From Usitatibacter sp035624355 (GTDB lineage Bacteria; Pseudomonadota; Gammaproteobacteria; Burkholderiales; Usitatibacteraceae), in contig DASPRQ010000069.1 in NCBI GenBank assembly GCA_035624355.1, positions 1 to 48,861 of the forward strand: a DNA stretch of 48,861 nucleotides. The letters run 5' to 3'. Below are positions 1-7,988 of the stretch, piece by piece. Below the pieces are notes generated by a model. The model searched no databases and was not told where the DNA came from. It was given only the letters and a program-made list of their open reading frames with translations. The stretch's first letter is position 1; each line of letters opens with the position of its first letter. The translations under genes were made by a program, and so were the position numbers.

Positions 1-5
1 AGCTG

Positions 6-1373
6 ATGGCCCGGGCGAAGACGGTCTATACCTGCACCGAGTGCGGCGGCCAGGTGCCCAAGTGGCAGGGGCAATGCCCGCACTGCAACGAGTGGAACAC
101 GCTCGTCGAGACGGCGATCGAGGGCGCGCGTGCGGCGGGCGCTCACCGCTTCGCCGCGCTCGCGGGCGGCGGCGAGGTGGTCGCGCTCGCCGAAGTCGAG
201 GCGCGGGATTTCCCGCGGCTTCCCACGCTGATCGGCGAGTTCGACCGCGTGCTGGGCGGGGGCCTGGTGGAAGGGGGCGTCGTCCTCATCGGCGGCGATC
301 CGGGCATCGGCAAGTCGACGCTGCTCCTCCAGGCGGCCGCGCGGCTGGCCGAGCAGGTGCCCGTGCTCTACGTGACGGGCGAGGAGTCGGCGCAGCAGGT
401 GGCGCTGCGCGCGCGGCGCCTCGCGGTGAACGCCTCGAAGGTGCGGCTGCTCCCGGAGATCGAGCTGGAGAAGATCCAGTCGAGCCTCGCCGCGACGCGC
501 CCGCGCGTGGCGGTGATCGACTCGATCCAGACGCTCTACTCGGGCGCGCTCACCTCCGCCCCGGGCTCCGTCGCGCAGGTGCGCGAATGCGCCGCGCAGC
601 TCACGCGCCTCGCCAAGCAGACCGGCACCGCCATCGTCTTCGTCGGCCACGTCACCAAGGAGGGCGCGCTCGCGGGCCCGCGCGTGCTCGAGCACATGGT
701 CGACACCGTCCTCTACTTCGAGGGCGAGACCCACACGAGCTTCCGCCTCATCCGCGCGTTCAAGAACCGCTTCGGCGCGGTGAACGAGATCGGCGTCTTC
801 GCCATGACCGAGAAGGGGCTGCGGGAGGTGGCCAATCCGTCCGCGCTCTTCCTCTCGCAGCACCACGGCGGCGTGGCGGGATCCTGCGTGATGGTGACGC
901 AGGAGGGCACGCGTCCGCTCCTCGTGGAGCTCCAGGCGCTGGTGGACGACGCCCACGGGGGAAGCCCGCGGCGCCTCACGGTGGGCCTCGAGCTCAACCG
1001 GCTCGCGATGCTCCTCGCGGTCCTGCACCGCCACGCGGGCATCGCGTGCTACGACCAGGACATCTTCGTGAACGCCGTGGGCGGGGTGCGGATCGCGGAG
1101 CCCGGCGCGGACCTCGCGGTGACGCTCGCCGTGGTCTCGAGCCTGCGCAACCGGCCGATCCCCGCGAAGCACGTGGTCTTCGGCGAGGTGGGGCTCGCGG
1201 GCGAGGTGCGTCCCGTGCAGCGCGGCCAGGAGCGCCTGCGCGAGGCGGCGAAGCTCGGGTTCACCCACGCGATCGTCCCGGCCGGCAACCGGCCCCGCGC
1301 GCCGATTCCGGGCCTCGAGATCCTCGCCGTGGACCGCGTCGCCGACGCGGTGGATGCGATTTCCTCTACTTGA
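6..1373 (+). CDS. radA: DNA repair protein RadA
   Basis: RadA (Sms) is a RecA-like ATPase that helps process branched recombination intermediates in the cytoplasm. The 455-residue length is normal. The N-terminal zinc finger is visible (C10, C13, C24, C27), followed by a Walker A P-loop around residues 96-105 (GGDPGIGKST, K103) and the RadA-specific KNRFG motif near residue 256. The C-terminal third is the Lon-protease-like domain. The ATG start gives the usual MxxAKTVYxC beginning, so the gene is probably complete although only five bases precede it. Its last 8 bases overlap the end of the convergent kinase gene, so there is no room for a terminator between them. Confidence 0.97.
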   Translation: MARAKTVYTCTECGGQVPKWQGQCPHCNEWNTLVETAIEGARAAGAHRFAALAGGGEVVALAEVEARDFPRLPTLIGEFDRVLGGGLVEGGVVLIGGDPGIGKSTLLLQAAARLAEQVPVLYVTGEESAQQVALRARRLAVNASKVRLLPEIELEKIQSSLAATRPRVAVIDSIQTLYSGALTSAPGSVAQVRECAAQLTRLAKQTGTAIVFVGHVTKEGALAGPRVLEHMVDTVLYFEGETHTSFRLIRAFKNRFGAVNEIGVFAMTEKGLREVANPSALFLSQHHGGVAGSCVMVTQEGTRPLLVELQALVDDAHGGSPRRLTVGLELNRLAMLLAVLHRHAGIACYDQDIFVNAVGGVRIAEPGADLAVTLAVVSSLRNRPIPAKHVVFGEVGLAGEVRPVQRGQERLREAAKLGFTHAIVPAGNRPRAPIPGLEILAVDRVADAVDAISST

Positions 1374-2697
1374 GGAGGAGCGCGAGGGTGAGGCCCACCG
1401 CGACGATCGCGAGCACGACGATCGCCGTGACGGCAAGCAGGTTCGAGGCGCCGCCCGCCGAGGCGGCCTCGCTCGCCGGGGGCGGTGTGGTCACCGCGGC
1501 CCGCGGCGCGGGCTTCGCCTTTTCGGCGGGCGCGGGCGCCGGGGCCGGCGTGGCGGGCGCGGGCTTCGCGGCCAGGGGCGAGCCCGCCTCGATCTTGCCC
1601 TTGTAGGCGCGCATCTTCTGCGTGGCGGTGATGTAGTCGCGGAAGTCGTCGGTCTGGTCCGTCATCGCGGCGAGCCGCAGCGTCGCGTCGAAGGAATCGA
1701 ACCCCTTGGCAATCGACAGGGCCTTGCCGGAATCGTCGTCCTTGGCGGCCGCCTCGCCCGTGAGCGGGATGGTCGCGGTGTCGACCATGCGCTCGGGCGG
1801 GATGATGGGCGCGGCCGGGCGCGCCTGCGAAGGCGGCGCGGTGGTCGCCTTGAGGGCCGCGGCCGGGCGCACCGAGTCGATCTGCCGGCGCACCTCGCGC
1901 AGGTCGTCGGCGAACTCCTTGATGGTCTGGTAGCGGTCCTCGAGCAGCTTCGCCATCGCCTTGGCGCAGATGAGGTCGAGCATCGGCGGGAGCCCCCGGT
2001 TGTGCGAGGACGGCGGCGGGGGCGTCGTGTTCACCGTCGCGTACATGATGGCGTTCACGTTGTCGCCGTCGAACGGGGCGATGCCGGTGAGCGCCTCGTA
2101 GAGCACGACGCCCAGCGAGAAGATGTCGCTCCTCGCGTCGATCGCCTTGCCGATCACCTGCTCGGGCGACATGTAGCGCGGGCTGCCGAGGATGAGGCCC
2201 GTCATGGTTTTCACCGCCGAGTTGGGCAGCCGCGCGATGCCGAAGTCGGTGATCTTCGCGATGCCGCCCCTGAGAACCATGATGTTCGAGGGCTTCACGT
2301 CGCGGTGCACGATGTCCTGCTGGTGCGCGAACCACAGCCCGTCGGCCACCTGCGCGATGATGTCCACCACCTGGTCTGCCGAAGGGAGGTTGCCCGAGGC
2401 GATCATGTCCTTGAGCTCCTGCCCCTCGAGGAACTCCATCGCCATGTAGGCGACCTGGTCGGTCTTGCCCACGTCGTAGATCGTGACGATGTTGGGGTGG
2501 TTCAGGCGGCCGGCCGCCTTGATCTCCTGCTGGAAGCGCGCCTCGTACTCCTCGAGCTCCTGGCGCGAGAGGTTCAGGTTGATCGTCTTGATCGCGACCG
2601 TGCGGTCGATGATCGGGTCGACGGCCTTGTACACGACGCCCATGGCGCCCTGGCCGATCTCCGCGATGATCTTGTAGCGGCCGAGCGTCGAGATCAT
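1366..2697 (-). CDS. Membrane-tethered Hanks-type Ser/Thr protein kinase
   Basis: This is an eukaryotic-like serine/threonine kinase of the PknB type. The kinase domain fills residues 8-270: glycine loop GQGAMG (15-20), ATP-binding K37 in VAIK, catalytic HRD with D133, metal-binding DFG with D151, and an activation segment ending in SPRYMSPEQ. About 130 residues of Ala/Pro-rich low-complexity linker follow. A single hydrophobic helix at about 420-442 forms the extreme C terminus, so the kinase domain should face the cytoplasm with almost nothing outside. It is last in a three-gene operon, 7 bases after the lipoprotein gene. Substrates are unknown; the neighbouring cyclase-like protein is an obvious candidate by context only. 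Confidence 0.93.
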   Translation of the reverse strand: MISTLGRYKIIAEIGQGAMGVVYKAVDPIIDRTVAIKTINLNLSRQELEEYEARFQQEIKAAGRLNHPNIVTIYDVGKTDQVAYMAMEFLEGQELKDMIASGNLPSADQVVDIIAQVADGLWFAHQQDIVHRDVKPSNIMVLRGGIAKITDFGIARLPNSAVKTMTGLILGSPRYMSPEQVIGKAIDARSDIFSLGVVLYEALTGIAPFDGDNVNAIMYATVNTTPPPPSSHNRGLPPMLDLICAKAMAKLLEDRYQTIKEFADDLREVRRQIDSVRPAAALKATTAPPSQARPAAPIIPPERMVDTATIPLTGEAAAKDDDSGKALSIAKGFDSFDATLRLAAMTDQTDDFRDYITATQKMRAYKGKIEAGSPLAAKPAPATPAPAPAPAEKAKPAPRAAVTTPPPASEAASAGGASNLLAVTAIVVLAIVAVGLTLALLLK

Positions 2698-2704
2698 CGA
2701 GCGG

Positions 2705-3565
2705 TCACTTCCCGGGGACGGAGGCCGTCGGCGGGGCGGCCTTCTGCTTCGCCTCCTTGGCTTCCTTCGCGGCCTTGGCGGCGAGCTCGCGCTTGGCCGT
2801 GGCCTTCGCTGCGGCGAAGGTGTGGGTCCACGACGGGTGCCCCGCCTCGGCGGGGCTCAGGTCGAAGTCCGGGTCCACGTCGTAGATCCTGATGAACTCG
2901 GCGCGGCAATCCTTGTAGCGGCGCTCGAGGCACAGGGTGAACGCGATGTACTTCATCGCGCGCGCCTGGTCCTTCTTCTCCTTGAGGCCTTCCTTGAGCG
3001 CCGCCTCGAGCGACTTGCGGGCGGCGGGGTACTCGCCGGCGTCGTACTTCACGACCCCGTCGGCGAGCAGCTTCTCCGCCTTGCCGATCGGCGCGGCCTC
3101 GCCCTTGGTCTCCTTGGCCGCCTCGCGCTCGGCGATGAGCTGCGTGCGCACGTCGCGATACACCGGGCCCCAGACGGGATGGCCGTCCTCGGCGGGCGTG
3201 AGCGAGAACGACGGGTTGATCTCGAAGGCCTTGCGGAACTCGTCGCGGCACTGCGTCTCGCGGTTGGAGGTGCAGTAGATGAACGCGAGGTACTTGCGCG
3301 CCCTCGACTGGTCCTCGTGCGAGAGCAGGCCGTGGTCGAGGGAGTCCGACAGGTTCTTCTCGGCGCGCTCGTAGTCGCCGGCGTCGTACTGCTTGACGCC
3401 CGCGGCGAGCGAATCCTGCGCGCGCTGGCGCAGCACCTCCTCCGTGATCTGCGGGGCCACGGGCTGCGGCTTCGGCTGCTGCGAGATGGGAAACTCCTGG
3501 CACGCCGCGACGGCGAGCGCCGCGACCACGAGGAGCATCCTCGGGGAAGCGTGGGTGCGCGTCAT
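2705..3565 (-). CDS. Lipoprotein with two tandem TPR-like repeats (TssQ-like)
   Basis: The 286-residue protein starts with a lipoprotein signal peptide (hydrophobic 10-20, lipobox LAVAAC), so it should be lipid-anchored in the envelope. The mature part is an internal duplication of about 85 residues. Each copy runs from a G-V-x-x-Y-D-A-G-[DE]-Y start through a Cys pair (YC...QCRDEF in the first, LC...DCRAEF in the second) to an S-x-x-PAE-x-GHP-x-W ending. The C terminus is Lys/Ala-rich. TPR-like helices are likely. The layout recalls TssQ-type lipoproteins linked with type VI secretion, but no T6SS gene is present here, so the name is only a resemblance. The start ATG overlaps the cyclase stop (ATGA). 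Confidence 0.85.
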   Translation of the reverse strand: MTRTHASPRMLLVVAALAVAACQEFPISQQPKPQPVAPQITEEVLRQRAQDSLAAGVKQYDAGDYERAEKNLSDSLDHGLLSHEDQSRARKYLAFIYCTSNRETQCRDEFRKAFEINPSFSLTPAEDGHPVWGPVYRDVRTQLIAEREAAKETKGEAAPIGKAEKLLADGVVKYDAGEYPAARKSLEAALKEGLKEKKDQARAMKYIAFTLCLERRYKDCRAEFIRIYDVDPDFDLSPAEAGHPSWTHTFAAAKATAKRELAAKAAKEAKEAKQKAAPPTASVPGK

Positions 3566-4902
3566 TGGAATTTATGCCTCACGGTGACCTCGTCGCGGGC
3601 CTTGAGGTCCAGGTTCTCGGTGTGCACGGGGAACGTGGTGTTGCGCACCTCGATCTTGTACTTGCCCGGCTCGAGCTTGAGGGACTTCATCGGCGGAGTG
3701 ACGCCCCGCGGCTTGCCGTTCACGTAGATCTCGCCCCACGGCTGCACGGCGAACACGAGGGTCGCGGGGGGCAGGGCCGGCTTCGCGGGCTCGGCCTTGA
3801 CGGTCTCCGTCTTCGGGGCTTCGGCGGGCTTCGCGGCCGGCTTCGCCTCCGTGGGCTTCGCCTCGGGCGCCTTCCCGCCGGGCGCCTCGGCCTTCGCGGG
3901 CGTGGACGCCGGCGCCGGGGTGGCGGTGCCGGCAGGGGCGGGCGCGGGGACCTGCCCGGCCGGCGGCGGAGGCGACAGGACGTGGGACTCGGGCTGCGTC
4001 GCCTCGGGCTTCGTCGGCTCCGGCGGCTTGGCGGGCTCGGTGGGCGGCGTGCTCGCGGCGACGCTCGGCTGCGAGGCGGTCTCCAGGGGCGAGGAGGTCG
4101 TGCTCGAGGCGAGCGGCGGCGCGGACGGCTTCTTCATCGCGACCAGGATCCCCAGCACGATCACCAGCGCGGCGAGCCCGCCCGCCACCATCGTGAGCTT
4201 CTTCTTGTCCTGCACGAACGACGGGATCGTGAGCGTCACGGTGGAGCTGCCCGCGGGGCCCGCGCCCGCCTTCGCCTTGCGCGCGTTCGGCGTGGTCGAG
4301 GAGGCGCGGTCCTTGATGCCGTCCTTCGCCTTCTGCAGCGCTCCCTCGTTGTGGCCGACCACGTAGATCTCGTGCTCGCGCACGTGCTTGTCGGTGCGCG
4401 AGCCCTCGTACGTGAAGAGCTTGGCGTACTCGCTCGCGAGGTTGGAGACCACGTCGTAGTACGAGCGCGACACCACGATCTGCCCGGGGCGCGCGAAGCT
4501 CATGATGCGTTGCGCGACGTTGATCCCGTCGCCGATGATGTTCGGGTGCCCGTTGATGTCCTTCACCAGCTTCACGGGCCCGAGGTTGATGCCCATGCGC
4601 ACGGAGTCCTCGCCGGAGGCTTCCACCATCGTCGCCGTCATTCCCTCGGCGATCATCTTCTCGCGCAGGGAGAGCGTCACGAAGAGCGCGTCCTCCGGGT
4701 CGCCGAGGAAGCTGATCGCCGCGCCGTCCCCCGTGTCGAGGATGATGCGGTCGTTGACGGGAATGTCCTGGATCGCCTCCGAAAGATTGTTCGTGAGGCT
4801 CGTCTTCAGGCGGATCTGCTCGGTGACGGGCTTCTTCGAGTAGCCCACCAGGTCGATGAACACGACGCTGCAGATGAACGTTCGATTTGCCTGATCGAGC
4901 AT
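3562..4902 (-). CDS. Class III nucleotide cyclase-homology protein with PEGA domain
   Basis: Residues 8-185 form an adenylate/guanylate cyclase homology domain. The metal-binding aspartates are present (D17 in FIDLVGYS, D59 in TGDGAA), as are the transition-state residues (N128 and R132 in INVAQR). The purine-selecting positions look altered: the usual Lys four residues before D59 is L55, and the usual Asp seven before N128 is N121. One transmembrane helix (236-256) is followed by about 120 residues of Pro/Ala/Lys-rich linker and a C-terminal PEGA domain (about 381-446, EIYVNGKPRGVTP). The cyclase domain would be cytoplasmic and PEGA periplasmic. It is first in the operon with the lipoprotein and kinase. 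Whether it makes cAMP, cGMP or nothing cannot be told from sequence. Confidence 0.9.
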   Translation of the reverse strand: MLDQANRTFICSVVFIDLVGYSKKPVTEQIRLKTSLTNNLSEAIQDIPVNDRIILDTGDGAAISFLGDPEDALFVTLSLREKMIAEGMTATMVEASGEDSVRMGINLGPVKLVKDINGHPNIIGDGINVAQRIMSFARPGQIVVSRSYYDVVSNLASEYAKLFTYEGSRTDKHVREHEIYVVGHNEGALQKAKDGIKDRASSTTPNARKAKAGAGPAGSSTVTLTIPSFVQDKKKLTMVAGGLAALVIVLGILVAMKKPSAPPLASSTTSSPLETASQPSVAASTPPTEPAKPPEPTKPEATQPESHVLSPPPPAGQVPAPAPAGTATPAPASTPAKAEAPGGKAPEAKPTEAKPAAKPAEAPKTETVKAEPAKPALPPATLVFAVQPWGEIYVNGKPRGVTPPMKSLKLEPGKYKIEVRNTTFPVHTENLDLKARDEVTVRHKFQ

Positions 4903-5050
4903 CGTGTGCGGCCTGTTTGGAACGGCGCTTCGCCGGCCTCGTTCTGGTTGTCGATTTAGTTGTGGTAATGCAGGGACTTACAATGCGAATTTCGGGCAAT
5001 TCCTAGTTTAACCGATACGCCGCGAAAAAGCCTGTGTCGCGCCTCACAGC

Positions 5051-5809
5051 TCACAGCTCGACGGTGCGGCCGTTGAGCGGGCGGCTCCCCGGTCCCAGAA
5101 GGTACAGGAAGGCGCGGGCCGCCGTCTGCGGCGTACGCAGCTTCGCGGGGTCCTCGCCCGGGTGGCTGCGGGCGCGCTGCGGGGAGGCGATCGGGCCGGG
5201 CACCAGGACGTTCATCCGGGGACGCCCGTGCAGCGCGGTCTCGTCGCCCCAGATGGCGGCGAGCGTGCTGAGGGCCGCCTTGGACACCGCGAATCCGCCC
5301 CAGTAGGCGAGGGGGTGCGCCCCGTGGGTTTCCCCCGTGAAGACGACCGAGGAATCGGCGGCGGCGGCGAGCAGCGGCAGGCACGCGCGGGTGAGGGCGA
5401 AGGGCGCGGCGAGGTTCACGCGCAGCAGCTCCAGCCACTGCTCCAGGGTCTGCTCCGCGAGCGGGCCGAGGGGCACGAAGTGGCTCGCGCAATGGGCGAT
5501 GCCGTCGAGGCCCTTCAGGTCGCGCCGCACCAGGGCGGCGAGCGCCTCGTACTCGGGGGTGCCGGCGCTCCCGAGGTCGAGGGGGATGAGCGCGGGCTCG
5601 GGGCCGCCCGCGGCCTCGATCGCGTCGTAGGTCGCCTCGAGCTTGTCCTGTCGCCGTCCGAGGAGCGCGACCGTGGCCCCGTGGGCCGCGCAGTCGAGCG
5701 CGACCGCCCGCCCGAGCCCCTGGCCGGCACCGGTCACGAGGATCACGCGCCCGGCGAGCAGGTCCGCCGGCGGCTCATAGGAATCGGGTATGGATCCTTC
5801 GCTCGTCAT
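5051..5809 (-). CDS. SDR-family oxidoreductase, YciK-like
   Basis: This is a 252-residue short-chain dehydrogenase/reductase with a Rossmann fold. The dinucleotide-binding motif TGAGQGLG lies at about residues 26-33, with an NLAAP segment in the middle and a PGPI motif after the active site. The catalytic Y-x-x-x-K reads F-A-V-S-K: Lys is kept but the position of the catalytic Tyr is Phe, with another Tyr four residues upstream in YWGGF. It resembles the YciK group, whose substrate is not established. The ATG start lies inside the end of hpnE (35-base overlap), so it is probably transcribed with the hpn genes. There is no other sign that it acts in hopanoid synthesis. Confidence 0.88.
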   Translation of the reverse strand: MTSEGSIPDSYEPPADLLAGRVILVTGAGQGLGRAVALDCAAHGATVALLGRRQDKLEATYDAIEAAGGPEPALIPLDLGSAGTPEYEALAALVRRDLKGLDGIAHCASHFVPLGPLAEQTLEQWLELLRVNLAAPFALTRACLPLLAAAADSSVVFTGETHGAHPLAYWGGFAVSKAALSTLAAIWGDETALHGRPRMNVLVPGPIASPQRARSHPGEDPAKLRTPQTAARAFLYLLGPGSRPLNGRTVEL

Positions 5810-7130
5810 GGTGGGCCAGGTGGCGGATCGCGGCGGCCGCGGCGCGTCTTCCGCTCGCGACCGCGCTTTCCAGCGTCGCGGGATGGTCGGACGCGGTGTA
5901 ATCGCCGGCGAGGAAGAACCCGGGCGCGGCGGTCTCGTTGGGCGGCCGGAACGCCGAGGGGGTGCACGCGAAGGTGGCGCGCCGCTCGACGATCGCCTTG
6001 GTCCAGGCCGGGGCGGGGCGCTCCCCCAGCGCCGCGGCGATCTCGCGGTGGGCCACGGTGCCGAGCACGTCGTTGCTGAGCGAGATGTGGGGCCCGGAGG
6101 CGGAGATCACCGCGGCGAGCAGGCCGCGCGCGCCCGAGAGCGCCTCGCGGTCGAACACCCACTGCACGTGGCCGCCCGCGAGCCCCACCATCGGGAAGGG
6201 GAGGCGGGACGGGACCTCGTACTGCAGGTACACGGTGGCGATCGGCTCGTGGACCATGGCCTCGAGATGCGCCGCCAGCGGCGCGAGCGCGGGCGAGGCG
6301 GCCATGAGCGGCCTCGCCTGGTACGGCGCCACCGCGCACACCACCGCGTCGAAGCGCTGGGCGCGCCCGCCGGCCGCGACGCGCCAGGCCGGCCCCTCGG
6401 GCTCCACGGCGCTCACGCGCGCGCCGAGGGCGATGTCGGCGCCGCGCTCGCCCAGCCACTCCACGGCCGCGTCGGGCAGCAGCGACGACAGGTCGCACGT
6501 CGGGATCAACAGGTCGGAATCCTCGCGGCGGCGGAAGAACGCGTCGCGCAGCACGTGCGCGTAGGTGCGCGCGTCCGCCTGCGCGACCGGCGTGTTGAGG
6601 GCGGAGACGCACAGTGGTCCCCACAGGAGCTCCACGGCCGCCGCCGACTGGCCGTGGGCGGCCAGCAGCTCGCCGACCGTGGCGCCCGCCGGCACCTCGA
6701 AGCCGCGGCGCTCGAGCGCCAGCGCGAAGCGCGCGGCGCCCCAGCGCTCGGCAGGCGTGAGGCCGCGCGCGAGCGCGAGACCTGCGGCGAGGTTGAGCGG
6801 CGCGGGAAGGCGCGGCGCGGCGAGGGCGAAGCGCCCCGCGATGCGCAGCGTGAGCCGATGGCGCTGCAGCGCGTGCGCGGAGACCCCGACCTCGCGCATG
6901 AGGGCGAGCGTCTCCCGGTAGGCGCCGAGCAGGATGTGCTGGCCGTTGTCGAGGGGCGTGCCGCGGTACACGACGCGCCGCGCCCGTCCTCCCGGCACCC
7001 GGTTCGCCTCGAACACGCTCACGGCGCAGCCCGCGCGCACGAGCTCCACCGCCGCGGCTAGGCCCGCGTACCCGGCGCCGATCACCGCGACGCGGCGCCG
7101 CGGGGCGTAGAGGGGGCCCGCGGCGCTCAC
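5775..7130 (-). CDS. hpnE: Squalene-forming FAD-dependent desaturase HpnE
   Basis: HpnE reduces hydroxysqualene to squalene, the last step of the HpnC/HpnD/HpnE route to the hopanoid precursor. The protein has an N-terminal FAD-binding Rossmann motif (VIGAGYAGLAAA, about residues 14-25) followed by a conserved acidic end (FEANRVPGGRAR), as in phytoene-desaturase-like amine oxidases. A C-terminal FLAGDYT segment matches the second FAD contact. I chose the GTG start at 7130 because it overlaps the hpnD stop (GTGA) and puts the FAD motif at the N terminus, giving 451 residues. The frame stays open upstream across hpnD, but that is antisense-free shadow coding rather than a fusion. It is the third gene of the hpn operon. 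Confidence 0.93.
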   Translation of the reverse strand: MSAAGPLYAPRRRVAVIGAGYAGLAAAVELVRAGCAVSVFEANRVPGGRARRVVYRGTPLDNGQHILLGAYRETLALMREVGVSAHALQRHRLTLRIAGRFALAAPRLPAPLNLAAGLALARGLTPAERWGAARFALALERRGFEVPAGATVGELLAAHGQSAAAVELLWGPLCVSALNTPVAQADARTYAHVLRDAFFRRREDSDLLIPTCDLSSLLPDAAVEWLGERGADIALGARVSAVEPEGPAWRVAAGGRAQRFDAVVCAVAPYQARPLMAASPALAPLAAHLEAMVHEPIATVYLQYEVPSRLPFPMVGLAGGHVQWVFDREALSGARGLLAAVISASGPHISLSNDVLGTVAHREIAAALGERPAPAWTKAIVERRATFACTPSAFRPPNETAAPGFFLAGDYTASDHPATLESAVASGRRAAAAAIRHLAHHDERRIHTRFL

Positions 7131-7960
7131 GTCGTCACCCACGTCTTCCAGGCGATCCAGAGCTTGCGCAGCGGCGTGAGCGCGACGCGCCGGTCGAGGA
7201 CCGCGAAGCCGTCGCGGCGGATCTCGTCGAGGAGCGCGCGGTAGATCGCGGCCATGATGAGCCCCGCACGCTGGCTGCGCCGATCCTCGGCGGCGAGGCG
7301 CGCGAACGCGGCCGCGTAGTAGGAAGCGGCGCGCTCGGCCTGGAAGGCCATGAGGCCCGCGAAGCGGGCGTCGCCGCGGCGCGCGAGGATGTCCTCGGCG
7401 CCGAGCCCGAACCGGGCGAGCTCGTCGGCGGGCAGGTACACGCGCCCGCGCCGCGCGTCCTCGCCCACGTCGCGGATGATGTTGGTGAGCTGGAAGGCGA
7501 TGCCGAGCGCCTCGGCGTACTCGAGGGTCGAGGGGTTCGTGAACCCGAAGATCGACGCCGACAGCTGGCCCACTACGCCGGCGACCCGGTGGCAGTACAG
7601 GCGCAGCGCCTCGAAGTCGGCGTAGCGGTGGTGCGTGAGGTCCATCTCCATCCCGTCGATGATCTCGTTCAGCCGCGCCGCGTCCAGCCCGTAGCCGGCC
7701 ACGAACGGGACGAGCGCGCGCGTGACCGGGTGCTGCGGGTCGCCGGAGAAGAGGTTCGCCACCTCCGTGCGCCACCACGCGAGCTTCGCGCGCGCCACGC
7801 TCGCGTCGTGCACCTCGTCGGCGATGTCGTCGACCTCGCGGCAGAAGGCGTAGAGCGCCGTGATGGCGCGCCGGCGCTCCGGGGGCAGGAACAGGAAGCT
7901 GTAGTAGAAGCTCGACCCGCTCCTCGCGGCCTTCTGCTGGCAGTATTCGTCCGGGGTCAT
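7127..7960 (-). CDS. hpnD: Presqualene diphosphate synthase HpnD
   Basis: HpnD is a trans-isoprenyl diphosphate synthase of the squalene/phytoene synthase fold that joins two farnesyl diphosphates into presqualene diphosphate. The 277-residue length is typical. Both aspartate-rich Mg-diphosphate motifs are visible: REVDDIADE at about residues 42-50, and the second around NIIRDVGEDARRGRVYLP near 160-178. The ATG start is preceded by a 28-base gap from hpnC, and the stop overlaps the GTG start of hpnE. The conserved order hpnC-hpnD-hpnE supports the assignment over a carotenoid phytoene synthase. No squalene-hopene cyclase gene is in the window, so the end product is inferred. Confidence 0.95.
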   Translation of the reverse strand: MTPDEYCQQKAARSGSSFYYSFLFLPPERRRAITALYAFCREVDDIADEVHDASVARAKLAWWRTEVANLFSGDPQHPVTRALVPFVAGYGLDAARLNEIIDGMEMDLTHHRYADFEALRLYCHRVAGVVGQLSASIFGFTNPSTLEYAEALGIAFQLTNIIRDVGEDARRGRVYLPADELARFGLGAEDILARRGDARFAGLMAFQAERAASYYAAAFARLAAEDRRSQRAGLIMAAIYRALLDEIRRDGFAVLDRRVALTPLRKLWIAWKTWVTT

Positions 7961-7988
7961 GGGACCGGGATCCGGTGCCTCGTGCGCT

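Noticed and set aside
5775..7778. Apparent 667-codon HpnE
   Set aside because: The extra N terminus is an out-of-frame reading of hpnD; the GTG at 7130 gives a normal HpnE.
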